A stretch of 64,000 nucleotides of DNA, from positions 56,248 through 120,247 of the forward strand of contig JAREIK010002452.1 in NCBI GenBank assembly GCA_029783825.1. Reading direction: 5' to 3'. A program made the position numbers and the translations under genes. The notes beneath the pieces were generated by a model. It had not been told where the DNA came from, made no database searches, and saw nothing but the letters and a program-made list of their open reading frames with translations. Numbering within the stretch: the stretch's first letter is position 1; each line of letters opens with the position of its first letter. Below, in pieces: positions 23,501 through 36,486 of this stretch. The DNA comes from Sapria himalayana. Taxonomy: Eukaryota > Streptophyta > Magnoliopsida > Malpighiales > Rafflesiaceae.

Positions 23501-26137
23501 TTTTTTGTCTATCTTTCTATGTATCTATTTGTCTATCTATCAATCTGTTAATTTATCAATCTATCTATTTGTTTATATTTCTATCTATCTAATTTACTAA
23601 CTAACTAAAGATATATCTATCTATCTATTGGTCTATCTCTCTATCTGTCTGTCTGTTTGCCTATCTACCTGTTTATTTGTCTATATCATCTATCTATCTA
23701 CTTATCTATCTATTTGCTTATCAATTTAAATATCTATCTATCTGTCTGGCTATATGTCAATCGATTTTTCTATTTATCAATCTATATGTCTATCTATGTG
23801 TCTATCTGTATATCTCTCAATTTTTCTATCTATCTATCTATTCGTCGACTTATATATTTGTCTATCTATATGTCTATCAATCTTCAATTTAAAAATCTAT
23901 CTATATGTCTATATGTCTATCCGTCTATCTATCTAATTATCTAACTGTTAAATTTATATCTATCTATTTATCTATCTATGTATCTATCAAACTATCTAGT
24001 TTCCTATTAGTATAATCATCTATCTCTCTATATGTCTATTTGTTAATTTGTTTATCTATCTATCTTATGTTTGTTTATCTATTTAACTATCTATCTATAA
24101 ATATATCTATCTATGTATGATTCTATTTTTTTTGTTTGTCTCTTTTCTATCTGTATATGTTTTTATGTGTTTATCTATCAATCTATTTATTTATATTTCT
24201 ACCTATCTATCTATCTATCACTCCATCTATCTATCTATTTGTATATCTATATATCTATCTATCTGTCTATTTGTTACCTACCAGTCTATCCTTCTATTTG
24301 TATATCTATAATTCTAACTATATATCCATCTTTGAATCTGTATATCTGTCTATCCGTCTATTGATCTATCTATCAGTATATCAATATATCCACCTATCTA
24401 TGATTCTGCTGTCTTATGTGTATCTGTCTATATGTCTATCTATCTATCTATCTATCTCTCTATGTATATATTATTTGTTTATCTATATCTATCTATCTAT
24501 CTATCTGCATATCTATCTCTATATACTAACTTTATATCTAATTTAAATATTTATTATTTATCAAATTATCTATATATTTGTGTATATAGATATATATCGA
24601 TATATCACTCACCTATATCTACCTTATCCTTTCCTTATATGACCTATTGATCTATCTGTCTATCTACTATATTTTGCTCTAACTATCTATCTATTATCTA
24701 TTTGTCTATAGGTCTCTCTATATATATGTCTATAGATCTCTCTAACTAAATATATATCTATTTTCCCATATCTTTCTTTCTAATGATCTATATTTTCTAT
24801 ATGGTCTACCTATGCTATCTATCTAGTTTTATATATGTCTATGTTTAAATCTATATATCTATGTAACTATCTATCTTCTATCTATTTATCTGTCTAACTG
24901 TCTACTATCTTTATGTCAATGGAGTCTATCCAACCTATCATTCATTCAATCATCTATCTATCTCATCTATCTATATATGTTTGCTATCGGTCTAACTATC
25001 TATTTCTATATAAATCTGTCTATTTATATGTCTACATATCCAACTATTTATTAGTCTAATAGTCTATCAATCTATTAGTTTATAAGTCTAAATGTCTCCT
25101 TATTTATCTACCTATTTTTCTATCTGTCTAACTATCTATCTATTTATTTGTCTGTCAATTTTTATTTATCTACCTATTTTTCTATCTGTCTATCTATCTA
25201 CCTATCTATTTATTTGTCTGTCAATTTACAAATCTGTCTATCTATTTATCTATCTGATTTAACTTTTCATCAAATAATCTATCTAACTATTTGTCTATCT
25301 TTCTATAAGTCTATCTTTCTTTCTTTCTATATTTCAATTTGTCTATCTATATATTTATTTATGTGTCTATCTATCTAATTCTTTAACTAACTAACTATTT
25401 GTCTCTCTATTTATTTAGCTGTCTAACTATCTAACTATCTATTTTTCTATTAGTCTATAAGTCTATCTATCTGATTATCTTTATATGTGTTTATATGTCT
25501 ATCTATCTATTTATCTATATATCTATTTGTGCATCTTAATATCTATCTTTATATCTATCTATCTATCTATCTTTTTATCTATCTATATATGTATTTATCT
25601 ATATATCTATCTATCAGTCTATTTGACTATATGTATACCTCTTTATTTCTTTATATTGCTTTATGTTTATCATTCTATAAGTCTATGTGTTTTCTATCTA
25701 TATATCAATTTATCTAATAGTCTATATTTTTATATGTTATATGTATATCTTTTTTTTCTGCATATATATATATATCTTTCTCTATCTATCTATCTATTAT
25801 TTGTCTATCTATCTATCTATCAATATATCTATTTGTATAACTATCCATCAAACTATCTAGCTATATGTCTATATATCTATCTATTTGTCTATATGTTTAT
25901 ATGTTAATCTATTAATATATGTAACTATCTAAGTATCTATCTTTCTATCTGTCTATCCATCTAAATGTCTTTCTTTCTATCTATCAGTTATAAGTCATAT
26001 ATATTATATATATATATATACATATTATATCCATCAATATGTATATCTTTTTATTTATATGTCTCTATCAATATATCTATCCATATGTCTAACTTTCTAT
26101 TTGTCTATATGTCTATGTATCTATTTGTCTATTTATT
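18987..26137. repeat. (TATC)n / (GATA)n degenerate satellite, block 1
   Basis: About 7.15 kb of TCTA-type tetranucleotides, with CTATCTATCTAT cores broken by TGTC, TTTC, AATC and AACT variants and by (TA)n patches. Transition is abrupt at both ends: repeat R on the left, CACTA transposase sequence on the right. Local duplications are visible, for example about 66 bp near 21780-21870. All plus-strand Ile-Tyr-Leu-Ser frames in it arise because TATC repeats contain no stop in any plus frame. I call none of them genes. Confidence 0.95.
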
Positions 26138-26161
26138 AGATAGAAAGATTTTGTAGTATTT

Positions 26162-28916
26162 TAAATGTGTCATCCATCAGATTCATTTGCTTTGAAGTAT
26201 TTTAATCATATATATCAAGATTTTGTAGCTAAAATTTGAAAAGTGAGATTGTGTCTCTGCACTAATGGATTTCAGTCATTTGGCCAATCTGTACAATAAT
26301 ATTCAATATGGACAATGATAGTGGCACATTATAATTTGCCTTGTGGTTGTGTATGAAGGAGCAATATTTGTTTTTGTCAATATTAGACCAGGGGAAAAAA
26401 ATCCAAAATACATGTTGTATATTTTTTTCAGCCTCTTATAGCAGAGTTAAATCATTTGTGGGATGTTGGAATTAATACATATGATATCTCAAAGAAGCAA
26501 AAGTTCATTATGCTAGTGGCCATTATGTGGATAGTGACTTTCCTACATATTCAATGTTGTATGTATGAGTACTACAGGACAATTCGTATGCCCATATTAC
26601 ATAAAAAAGTGATGCATTTATCCTCAAATTCAGTGGTGAATAGGCATGGTTTGATAATCATCATAAGTTTCTATCTATGAATTATCCATTCCACCGAAAT
26701 ATAACTACATTGTGAAAAAAATAAAATAGTGATGAGGTTGCACCAGCAGTTCGTTCAAGAGATGATATTATGACATAGATTTAGATTTTGGGTCTAAAGA
26801 AGGTAACTAAAAAGGATGCTACTAGAACTAATGGACCAATATACAAATATTTGGCTGCAAGAAACATAGTATTTTTTGGGACTCAGCCTATTGGAAGTCC
26901 AATTTAATTTGTCATAACTTTGATGTATTGCATATTGAAAAAAATATGATTGATAATATTTTCAACACTACCCTTAATGTAGATGGGAAAATAAAAGACA
27001 CTTTAAAATCAAGACAAGGGGCTAAATTATTACTGTCGGCATCCTGAATTGAAACTGAATGAGGCAACAAAAAGATTCCCTAAAGCTTGTTACACATTTG
27101 ATGAGAATGCAAGACTGATATTGTGTGAATAATTTAAAATTTTGAAATTCCCTGATGGATATATGTCAAATATGGGTAGATGTGCTGATATAAAAAATCA
27201 TAAGTTATTTGGAATGAAAAGTCAAGACTATCATGTATTTATTCAAAGATTAAATACTAATTGCATTATGTGAATTACTTCTTCTAAGTGTTTGGAAGGT
27301 CCTTATAAAACTTAGTTTATTTTTCCAACAGCTAACTGCAACCACGATCAAAATAGATGACATAGTGAGGCTGGAGAATGACAGACCACTTATTCTTTTT
27401 AAGCTTGAAAGGATATTCCCATTGAACTTTTTTGACTCAATGAAGCATTTACCAATCCATTTGGCATATGAAGTAAGGATAGCAGGGACAATGCAATACA
27501 GGTGGATTTATTTTTTTGAGAGGTAAATACATATAAGTAGCTATGTTTTATTATTTCAAACATAAAGTAATATTGTAATTTAATATAATTGAAACCTAAC
27601 ATTATGGTTGTAGGCATCTACGTTAGTTGAAATTGAATGTTAGAAACAAGACAAAAGTTGAAGGTTAAATTTGCAATGAATATTTAGTAGAAAAAGAATC
27701 GCCATTTTGTTCTTATTATTTTGAGGATCATGTCAATACAAAGAATAGATATGTGCCTCGGAATGATGAAGCTTATGTGCTGATAAAAGATGATTCTGTG
27801 GACAAGTGATCTATCTTCAAGCACCCTGGAAGAGCATTTGGAAGAGCAAAGAAAAGATGTAGTACAGCTAAAGAGGTTGCACCATATATTGAGTATGTAT
27901 AGCCAAAGTGTTTACAGGTTTAATCATAGTTTAATTTTGTCCTTAATAGAAATAATTAAAAATTGATATACTTTTTTCTCCCTATTTTTATATTGTGCAA
28001 TATTTTTGTTGAGCAGTTAAAAATAGGCAAACAATAATCTCCAGCATTGAGGTCGATTATATGCTAGAAATATAATTTGTGAATTTGTTCAAAAACTATG
28101 TGAGAATTATTAAGTTTTAATTTTTGAATTATTAATTTATTAGTAATCTTTTATTGTTAACATCATTTGTTTAATTTATGCAATAGACCAATGATCCTTT
28201 AAATGGAGATTCTAATATTTACATTCAGAATCTAAGTAAAGGCCTGGTTAGATATGTGACAACATATCTTGAATATTTTGTCAATTGATATAATTTTCAC
28301 ACAATAAGGCATGTTTCTTCTAAAACAATAATGAATAGCGATGTATCCATTAAAGGCTCAAGTTATAGGAAAGATGAGATTGATTATTAAGGTCACCTCA
28401 TTGAAGTTATTGAGTTGGAGTATCCTGGACTTAAAAATAACAAGATTGATTTATTAAAGTGCGAGTGGTTTGAGCCTACACGAAATGTGGGTACAAAGAT
28501 TCATTCGGATTATAAGCTAGGGATGTTAACCATAAATACAGATAGAATCGATAAAGTGTCATTTATTATAGTAGTTCAACCCACTAAAGTATATTTATTA
28601 TACATATCTGAGTTTATCATCGTGATAAGAGTGACCTGGTGGCGATTGCAAAATTAAAGCTCTATCAATTTTAAAGTACCAACATCTCAACAAAAAAGTG
28701 CCAACTTAACTATTGCACTAATAGTCTAAAAAAGATAACGTAATAATATGAGCATGTGCATGTAGATAAAGATCCAGAAAATTTATATGATTCAAATGGC
28801 GGCTAATAGAAATTGAAGATGATCAATTTCTAGCTGAATATGAGTTAGAACTTCTATCCGATTAGGATGGAATGTCAGAAGATACAGTGGAGGATGATAG
28901 TGATGCCGAGAATTAA
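26162..28916 (+). pseudogene. CACTA (En/Spm) TNP2-type transposase pseudogene, copy 2 (5'-truncated)
   Basis: Begins inside the TNP2 domain (CHPSDSFALKYFNHIYQDF), with the N-terminal domain lost at the TATC junction. Unlike copy 1 it keeps the core RLCLCTNGFQSFG to FFQPLIAELNHLWDVGINTY segment (about 26240-26490). Then FHRNITTL-like TNP2 sequence and DUF4218 (about 27215-27860: GMKSQDYHVF, LNFFDSMKHL-type, with the 91-nt intron 27523-27613) follow. After a spacer comes DUF4216 (about 28190-28660: YNFHTIRHVSSKTIMNSDV, KIDLLKCEWFEPTRNVGTKI), then an acidic C-terminal tail (FLAEYELELLSD to DSDAEN, 28830-28915). Multiple stops and frameshifts make it inactive. An 80-codon open stretch (28415-28657) is the longest survivor. 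Confidence 0.9.
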
Positions 28917-29379
28917 ATTTTATAATTAATTATAATATAAAAGCAAAATCATTTTGCTTGCCACATAGGAGGGTCAAGTTTGAGTATTGAGCATGCTTGA
29001 AAATTTAGTAAAATTTTATATTTAAAACATCTATATATTTAGTGGTTGTCCTAATAGTCCAATAAATCAAGTATGTACATGGTTTTATTAATTTTTAACT
29101 TGTTATTTTTTGAACTTAATAAATACATACTTCTAGGGTTGGAGAATGGGGTCGAGATCCCAATTTTAATGAGATTTTTTAGGAAGATACATGTGAAGAA
29201 AGTGGATGGTCGTTGTTGACTAGTCTCGGAGGATTGCTATAAAAAATTTGTTAAATTAATAAAATTTTATAATACTACGTTAAATTTGAAAGTTGTTCGG
29301 AATGCAAATATTAATTATTTTATGTATATCTAGAATAGTATTTATCGTCGTTGTTCACATAAGACTCATGGATGAACGT

Positions 29380-29942
29380 GTGACATTTGCTTCTCAACAG
29401 TTGAGGCTTCTATACAGCTTCAACCAATTGCCTATGATCCTATCTAGTTGGGAGGCCATAGAGTTCATAAGAAGCAGCGAGTGTAATGGCATCGGCTCTA
29501 AGGAATGACATTTTGTTGTAGTAGTCGTGCTTCTCATTCATTTGTCACATCAATGGTGGATGAGGCGGTAGAACAACTAGTAATGGAAACAAATGAACAA
29601 TTTGAAATTATGGAGACTGAAATGAAAGAGATGGATGAGCAGATATTTCATTTGAAGGAAGAAATGTAGGAAATGAAAGAAGAGAAGGATGAGCAGATTA
29701 ATCATATGAAGATAGAAATGCAAGAAATTAATGAAATGAATGATGAGATGAAAGAAATAAATAATGAGATGAAATAAATTAAGAATTTAATGCAACAGTT
29801 AGATGCCCTATATGGAATCATAGTTAGCAAATTTGAATTGATAGATAGCATTTTAAATTCTATCTTCAAAACCATAGAGGAGAGGCTAGCACAAATGCAC
29901 CAACTAATAATGAGAATGTTTTTGTATCCAAATTATTTCTAA
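29380..29942 (+). pseudogene. CACTA second-ORF pseudogene, copy 2
   Basis: Downstream of the transposase in the same orientation, as expected for CACTA elements. The readable frame gives FCCSSRASHSFVTSMVDEA, a long Glu/Met/Lys-rich coiled coil (EMKEEKDEQINHMKIEMQ, EMNDEMKEINNEMK), and then IEERLAQMHQ and PNYF-stop at 29940-29942. It matches copy 1 at 5691-6060 and the minus strand of copy 3 near 61070-61150. It resembles the plant Transposase_24 type of second protein, which in related elements binds DNA or assists excision. Stops at several places make it non-functional. Confidence 0.8.
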
Positions 29943-30676
29943 ACTATTTTTGATTTTGTCTATGTGTAGCTAAATAGAATGAGATTTTTTTGGAGGTATC
30001 ATTTTTCTTTATTTTAGTTTGTTCTTTGCTTTGCCGATTAAACTTATCATGAATCCTTGCAAGACATTAGATGTGAAACACAAAAAAAAATTATGATTCA
30101 AAGCCATGAGACATTGTCACGGTCCTTCCTATGGATGGGTCCCATTTTACTGATCTCAGTTGGATTAAATGGAGGCCGAGCTTCTATTATCTTCATTATT
30201 TCTGAAACATTTTATTTTTGCACACACACACACTCTCTTTCTAAACATCATTGCTAACAATCTTTTAGATATCTATTGAAGTAATATGATTATAAACTCA
30301 AATTCATGTTTGTTCAGGTCTATAATTACTTTTTTAATATATCTGTGAATATGTTTGTATGTACTCGAATATTTTGGGTAGAGTTTTAGCATATGATTGG
30401 AATATAAAAGGATTTTCTTGTCCTCCTAATGCTGGGAATAGCATGTTAGCTTCTAAAGTTGTGAGATGAACAAATAATTCTGGTCCCCCGTAGATCCATG
30501 TTTCTTTTTATGGAGTGCATATTACTTTTATGGATTGCGTATTGAATTGTTCTGCAGTTACGTTGACACTTACAACAAATTGATGGTCCTTGCTTCGAAC
30601 CAAGAGAGGAACCATATGGCAATAGAAGCTACATGGTTAATACTAATACAATGAAGCTAAGTAATCAAAATGATTG
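29943..30676 (+). other. CACTA copy 2, 3' non-coding region
   Basis: Collinear with copy 1 6061-6530: GACATTAGATGTGAAACAC, CATCATTGCTAACAATC, GGGTAGAGTTTTAGC. It then continues with a stretch present also, inverted, at 10500-10600 (GCTGGGAATAGCATG, AGTTGTGAGATGAAC). The triplet array seen in copy 1 is absent here. Confidence 0.7.
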
Positions 30677-30781
30677 ATGCAAGCACAAGGAGAGGATAAG
30701 ATATGTTCTAAGAAAGCTGCACGTGAGCATGGTGCTGTGGGGGGTGGCGGGGCAGAGCCTGGCTCATGGCTTGTCTTCTAG
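30677..30781 (+). pseudogene. Short coding-like fragment, unassigned
   Basis: A 34-residue frame from the ATG at 30677 to the TAG at 30781 (MQAQGEDKICSKKAAREHGA, then a Gly-rich AVGGGGAEPGSWLVF end). It is GC-richer than its surroundings and absent from copy 1. It could be the tail of a host gene captured by the element, or chance. I do not recognise it. Confidence 0.25.
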
Positions 30782-30930
30782 GTTTTTCTCTAAGAGTTTT
30801 CAGACATATTTTCATAAATTTAAATAATTTTTGTATCTCTTAGTTATGTTGATAGTAAAGTTTTGTGCCATCTTTGTGAAGTATAAATGGGATAATACTA
30901 ATTTCTTGTAGTTTTGTGTCATCTGAGGTT

Positions 30931-31640
30931 ATGTGATTACATATATGTACATATAATACTATAGTATATATGTACATATATATTGTAGTATTATATGTAA
31001 ATATATACTTTAGTATATAAGTTCATATATACTGTAGTATATATGAGCATATATACTATAGTATATATGTGCATATATATTATAGTAATATATACTCCGT
31101 ATATAATGTACATATATACTTAGTATATAATGTACATATATACTATAACATATATACTACAGCATATAATATAGTATCAAAACAATATCAAAACATAACT
31201 TTTGATAAATGTACATATATACTGAGTATATATACTGTAGAATATACAGTAGCATATATACTACAAATATACTATAGTATATAAACTAAATTATATATTG
31301 TAGTATGTACTACATATAAACTATAGTATATATGTACATTTATCAAAAGTTCTATTTTGATACTATATTATTTATGTACATACTACAGTATATATACTAT
31401 AGTATACTATAGTATACTATAACATTATACATACATATATATGTATTTATAATACTATAGTACCATACGTACATATATATGTACATATAATACTACAGTA
31501 TTATATGTAAATATATACATACATATATATGTACATATAATACTTTAGTATTCTATGTAACTAGTAAAATGCTAGTATATATGTACATATACACTGTAGT
31601 ATTTTATAATTATCAAAATAGAACTTTTATTATTTATTTA
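30931..31640 (+). repeat. TATGTACATA palindromic block of copy 2
   Basis: Dense self-complementary words (TATATGTACATATA, ACTATAGTATATA, ACTGAGTATATA). It includes an inverted pair, ATAGTATCAAAAC..ACTTTTGATAAATGTAC at about 31168-31212 against 31330-31368, able to form a hairpin of about 200 bp. Corresponds to the palindromic parts of modules 1-3 in copy 1. Confidence 0.7.
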
Positions 31641-31914
31641 TTTGATTTTAGTGACTAGTTAATTTTCATGCAGATATATTTCAACAATGTTCCCCATACG
31701 AAGCTTGTAAAAGTGAAGAAATTTTCACTAGACATGATGTGCCACGACTATGTCACGATAGAAAGATGGTGATCGGAGGAGCTTGGAGAGATTAAGCAAC
31801 ATCATTTCATGGATAGATTATATTTATATACTATTTTAGATACATTGATGAAAAATATATAATAAAATTTTGTTATGTTTTTGTTTTAACTATGTAAAAT
31901 ATTGTATCAGAATG
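31641..31914 (+). repeat. Conserved 3' module of copy 2
   Basis: Matches 7160-7390 and 8150-8370: ATGCAGATAT, CCCCATACGAAGCTTGTAAA, GACATGATGTGCCACGAC, GGTGATCGGAGGAGC and TAGATACATTGATGA words in order. No frame. Confidence 0.7.
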
Positions 31915-32141
31915 ATTTAGCTAGGGGATTTTTGTTAATTATAAATTATCGTATAAAGTTCCTATTTTACATTTTATTCAATTTAGCTAGGGGATTTTCA
32001 TAGCTAATATATTTTAGCTAGGGAATTTTTCCTGAGTTAATTTTTAGTGACGAGAACTTTAGCATGGGAAAGGTTCCATCATTAATCAGTCGTTATTCAA
32101 CTTTAGTGACGGAAAAATCCCATTTAGCTAGGGAATTTTCC
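31915..32141 (+). promoter_or_regulatory. CACTA subterminal repeats, right end of copy 2
   Basis: Repeated TTAGCTAGGGAATTTT words in both orientations (near 31916, 31984, 32016, 32123) plus TAGTGACGGAAAAATCCC-type words. These are the expected binding-site cluster next to a CACTA terminus. Confidence 0.75.
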
Positions 32142-32169
32142 CTAGGTATTTGGGATTTTTATTGTAGTA
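32142..32169 (+). repeat. CACTA terminal inverted repeat, right end of copy 2
   Basis: The reverse complement reads TACTACAATAAAAATCCC then AAATACCTAG. It differs from the left terminus at 60489 (CACTACAAGAAAAATCCC then AAATAGCTAG) at three of 28 positions. The first base is T instead of the canonical C. TATC-like sequence resumes immediately outside. Confidence 0.85.
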
Positions 32170-32287
32170 TCTATTTTTCATTCTTTCTATAATATGTCTT
32201 TCTATTTATTTGCCTATCTATATAATTATATGTATTCCAATCTGTCAATTTTTCTATCTGTCCATCTAATTGTCGATATATATATAT
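32170..32287. repeat. Relic of the TATC satellite
   Basis: Degenerate CTATTTATTTGCCTATCTAT-like words directly outside the CACTA terminus. They show that the element lies within the satellite. Confidence 0.7.
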
Positions 32288-33117
32288 GTTTCATTAGTAT
32301 TATTTAATTTTTTGGATTTTTTGTTAACAGAAGGTCAAGCCTAGATGAAAGATTTTAGATTTTTGGATTAGAGAGAGACTAGAGAGAGAGAAAGTAAACA
32401 TAAAAAACATAAAATACCCATAAAATAGTGAGGTAGATCACGTGCATGGTGCACCATAGTCTAGTTCAAACTTTAAAACCCGAATTGAGACTCCCGAAAA
32501 GCCTAGCCGAATGATGAAATCCTGAGTCCCGAGAGAGAGAAGAGCAAGAGCTTAGAAAGAATTTTGAGAGTGTGATAATAAAAGTTTATGTAAACCATAA
32601 ATATTATTGAGAGGTGGGGAGATTTTATAAATTAATAGAAAATTTTTTTAAATAAAAAGTAACTTTTATGTTTTTTTTTTAATTTTTTATTAAATTTTAG
32701 GGGGCAGAATCATGAGGCCATCGGATTTTTCCCCCTAGATGTTGGAGGAAATGCAATGGTTGATATTTAAATTTTAATTCCTTTTTAACCATTGGGGGGG
32801 GATTCGGGTTGGGCGAGACAGAGGATTGGGTCGGAGTGAAATCAGACCTATGCCCATGCGTTTTCTCTATTTGAATGGCTGTACGCTAGCGATGGGGTGG
32901 AGTGCGAGACATGTCCCAAGCCGGAGGGTCATGCCACGGGCCACCGAACCATGATAGGTCAGGGACGGCACGAGGCCCAGTTGGCCGCAGCATGGCATGA
33001 TTGGTGCCTTGGTCAGGCACGGCATGGGCAGAGAAAATTCCAATGCTGGGCCAGCCCAGGCATGGTCAAATAATGCCGTACCTCGTGTCGAGCCTGACCG
33101 TCCCTACCCAGTTGACA

Positions 33118-33118
<1 letters not shown>
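32288..33118. other. Unclassified insert with GC-rich repeat fragment
   Basis: 32288-32640 is purine-rich (AGAGAGAGACTAGAGAGAG, CCCGAGAGAGAGAAGAGC). 32700-33110 is GC-rich, with recurring GGCACGG, GGCATGG and GGCCCA words on both strands, and is compositionally unlike anything else here. It is bounded by satellite relics. I see no intact frame. It resembles a fragment of a GC-rich plant dispersed repeat, class undetermined. Confidence 0.5.

Positions 33119-33151
<33 letters not shown>
33119..33151. repeat. (TA)n microsatellite
   Basis: Uninterrupted TA dinucleotides at the junction between the GC-rich insert and the next TATC block. Confidence 0.85.
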
Positions 33152-33158
<7 letters not shown>

Positions 33159-34771
33159 TCTGTGTATTTAAGCATCTATATATCAATCAATCAATTTATC
33201 TATCTATATCTATCGATTTGAATAGTTTGTCTATCAACCTATCTATCTATATGATTATTTATCTAGTTGTCTATATATCTATATATTTCTATATATATAT
33301 ATCTATCAATATGTCTATCTATCTATCTATATATCTATTTTTCTATTTATCTAAATATATATCATATATTTATCTATTTATCTGTCTATCTATCTTTCTA
33401 TTTATCTTCTATCTAACTATCTACCTGTATCAATCTATCTTTCTAACTATGTATTTATCTCTCTATCTATTCATCTATCTATCTATCGATCTATTAATAT
33501 ATGTATCAATTTATATATCTATTTGTCTATTTTTATATTTGTCTATCCGTCTATATATCTATCTATCTAGTTGTCTATCTATATATATTTCTATCTTTCT
33601 TTCTTTCTAACTAATTATCTATCTATCGATCTGTATATCTATCTATATATCAATGTATCTCTCTATCTATCTATTTATCTATCTATCTTTGTGTCTATTT
33701 GTCTATCTATCTATGTAACTATCTATCTATCTTTCTATCTATCTATTGATTATCTTTCTATCTCTTTATTTGTGTAAATGCCTATTGGTCTCTTTATCTA
33801 AATGTATATAAGTCTATCTATTTGTCTATCTGTGTATCTATCTATCTACATATCTATCTTTCAATCTATATATATATATATCTATCTATCTAACTCTTTA
33901 TCAAGTTATCTATTTATCTGTCTATCTGTATATCTATGTATTTATCTATTTTATATCTATCTTTCTTTTTATCTGTCTTTCTATTTATCTGTCTATCTAT
34001 ATATCTGTCTATATGTTGATTTGTCTATCTGTCTATATGTCTATTTGTGTATCTGTCTATATGTCTATCTGTCTATATGTCTATATCTATCTATCTATCT
34101 ATTTATCTAGCTATTTGTGTATTAGTATATCTATTTATCTATTTATCTATCTATCTATCTATCTATTTTTCTATTTATCTATCTATCTATTTTTCTATAT
34201 ATATATCAATCAATTAATAAATCTATCTATCTAATTATATTATTTATTAATCTTTCTATCTAATTATCTATCTATCTGTCTATCAATTTGTGTATCTATC
34301 TATCTATCTATTTTTTTTGTATTCTGATCTATATATCTATATATCTCTATCTATCTATTAATCTCTCCATCTATCTAATTATCTATCTATCTCTCTATCT
34401 AAGTATCTATCTATATACCTATCTATTTGTCTATCAATCCTTCTATCTATATATCTGTCAAACTATTTATATATCTATCAATCTATTTATCCATGTATAT
34501 TTCTATATATATATATATATCTATCTTTCTATCTATCTATCTATCTATTAATCTATTTATTTATATATTTATCTATCTAGCTAGCTATCAATCTATCAAT
34601 CTATTAATCTATCTATCTTTACATATCTATCTATCTAACTATCTAACAAACTATCTCTCTATCTATTTACCTTTTTATCAATCAATCTATCTATCTATCT
34701 ATCTAACTATCTTTCTATCTTTATATATATATATATATCTATCTATCTAGCTAGTTGTTTATCTTTATATT

Positions 34772-34810
<39 letters not shown>

Positions 34811-35730
34811 TTATCTAATTATATATCTATCAAATTAACTACCTATCTATCTATCTAATTATATATCGATCTACTTGTTTATCTATCTATCTATCAATCT
34901 AAATATCTATCTGTTTATATGTCTTTCTATCTGTCTATATGTCTTTCTATCTATCAATCTATCTATCTATCTCTTTGTACATCTATCTATATATCTGTTT
35001 ATCTATTTATCTATCTATCCATATATCCATCTATCCATCTAACCATCTATCCATCTATCGATATATTCATCTATCCATCTAAACATCTATCCATATATCC
35101 TTTTAACTAACTAACTATCTATCTATCTATCTATCAATATCCATCTATCTATCTATCCAACTATCCATATATTCATCTATCCATCTATCCACCTATCCAG
35201 CTATCCATCTTTCGATCTATCGATCTATCCATCTATACATTTTCCATCTACCCATCTATCCTTCTATCCTTCTATCCTTCTTTCAAACTATCCATCTATC
35301 CATCTAAGCATCTTTTTATTTATCAATCAATCCATCTATCCATCTTTCTATTTATCTATCGAACCATCTATCAATCTATGCATCTATCCATTTATCCATC
35401 TTTCTATCTATCCTTCTATCCATCTATCTTTCTTTCTATCTATCCATCTAACCATCTATCCATCTATGCATCTTTTCTTCTATCCTCCTATCCATTTATA
35501 TATCTATCTATGTACATAATTATCTATTTATTTCTCTATCAATTTATCTATCATTCTATTTGTCATTCTATCAAAGTGACTATCTATGAATCTGTTTATC
35601 TATTTATCTGTCTATCTATCTTTCATTCTATATGTTTATTTGGCTACCTACAAATTATCTATCTATCTGTCTATCTATTTTCTGTCTATCTATCTATATT
35701 TGTATCTATATATCTATATGTTTATTTATC
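33152..35730. repeat. (TATC)n / (GATA)n satellite, block 2
   Basis: About 2.6 kb. Within it, about 35010-35480 is a sub-block in which CCATCTAT (8-bp unit CATCTATC) replaces the plain tetranucleotide, so one variant has been locally homogenised. The block ends abruptly at CACTACTAAA (35731). Confidence 0.95.
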
Positions 35731-36486
35731 CACTACTAAATTCACCGAATTACCGAGTAATTATTTGGTCGGTAATTAGATGTTTTTTGGTCGATTACCC
35801 AAATACCAACCATTTACCAACAAAAAAATCAATCGGCCGGTAAATTATCAACCATTTACTGACCTACTACCGAAAAACAATTATCGACTATTTTTCGATA
35901 ATTTTATGACTAAAATAATTAGGTCAGTATATGGTCCCCAAATGGTCAGTAATTAATGACCATTTATAGACCATTCAATGACAAATAATTACTAACTAAA
36001 ATCCAACCATTTTCTGACATAAAGCACATCGTCGGTAAATGGTCTCAAAATGGTCGAAAATTACCGAAATAATTGCGACCAAAAACTAACTAAAATCTTT
36101 TAAAATCATTGGTCAATAATTGATCTCCAAAGTATTGTCGATAATTTGGTGATATTTTACCGACTATTGATACTAAAAAATTTTGGTCGGTTTGGTCGCA
36201 ATTCGATCAGTAATTATAGACCAAAATTTTATTTTTTGTTGTTTTGTGGTAGTTTCTGCAGAAACTAGAACATAAAACACAAAAAAAAAATAAAATCTAA
36301 AAAATATCTAGTTTGATGCAGTTGCTGTAGAAACATATAGATATAACACAAAAAATCCAATTAACTCTAGCGAACTACTATATATACTACATATATATAT
36401 ATATATTAAATACATCAAGAGAAAAATAAAAAAATGAAATACAAAATCAAAGTTTAAGGTATTGAAAAAAAATGTGTGTAATACAC
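35731..36486 (-). mobile_element. 3' end of a second CACTA-like family
   Basis: Starts CACTACTAAATTCACCGAAT immediately next to the TATC block. For about 520 bp it carries repeated GGTCGGTAATT, ACCATTTACCGAC and AATTACCGA words in both orientations, the look of a CACTA subterminal region but with different words from the GCTAGGGA family. The attached coding remnant is on the minus strand, so 35731 is the 3' terminus. The other end is cut off at 36658 by satellite. Confidence 0.65.

Noticed and set aside
36225..36260. TTTGTGGTAGTT as the second terminus of a 520-bp miniature element starting at 35731
   Set aside because: The outermost bases do not match CACTA, and the first family-like words fit only loosely. 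A coding remnant in the expected orientation follows, so a truncated larger element explains it better.
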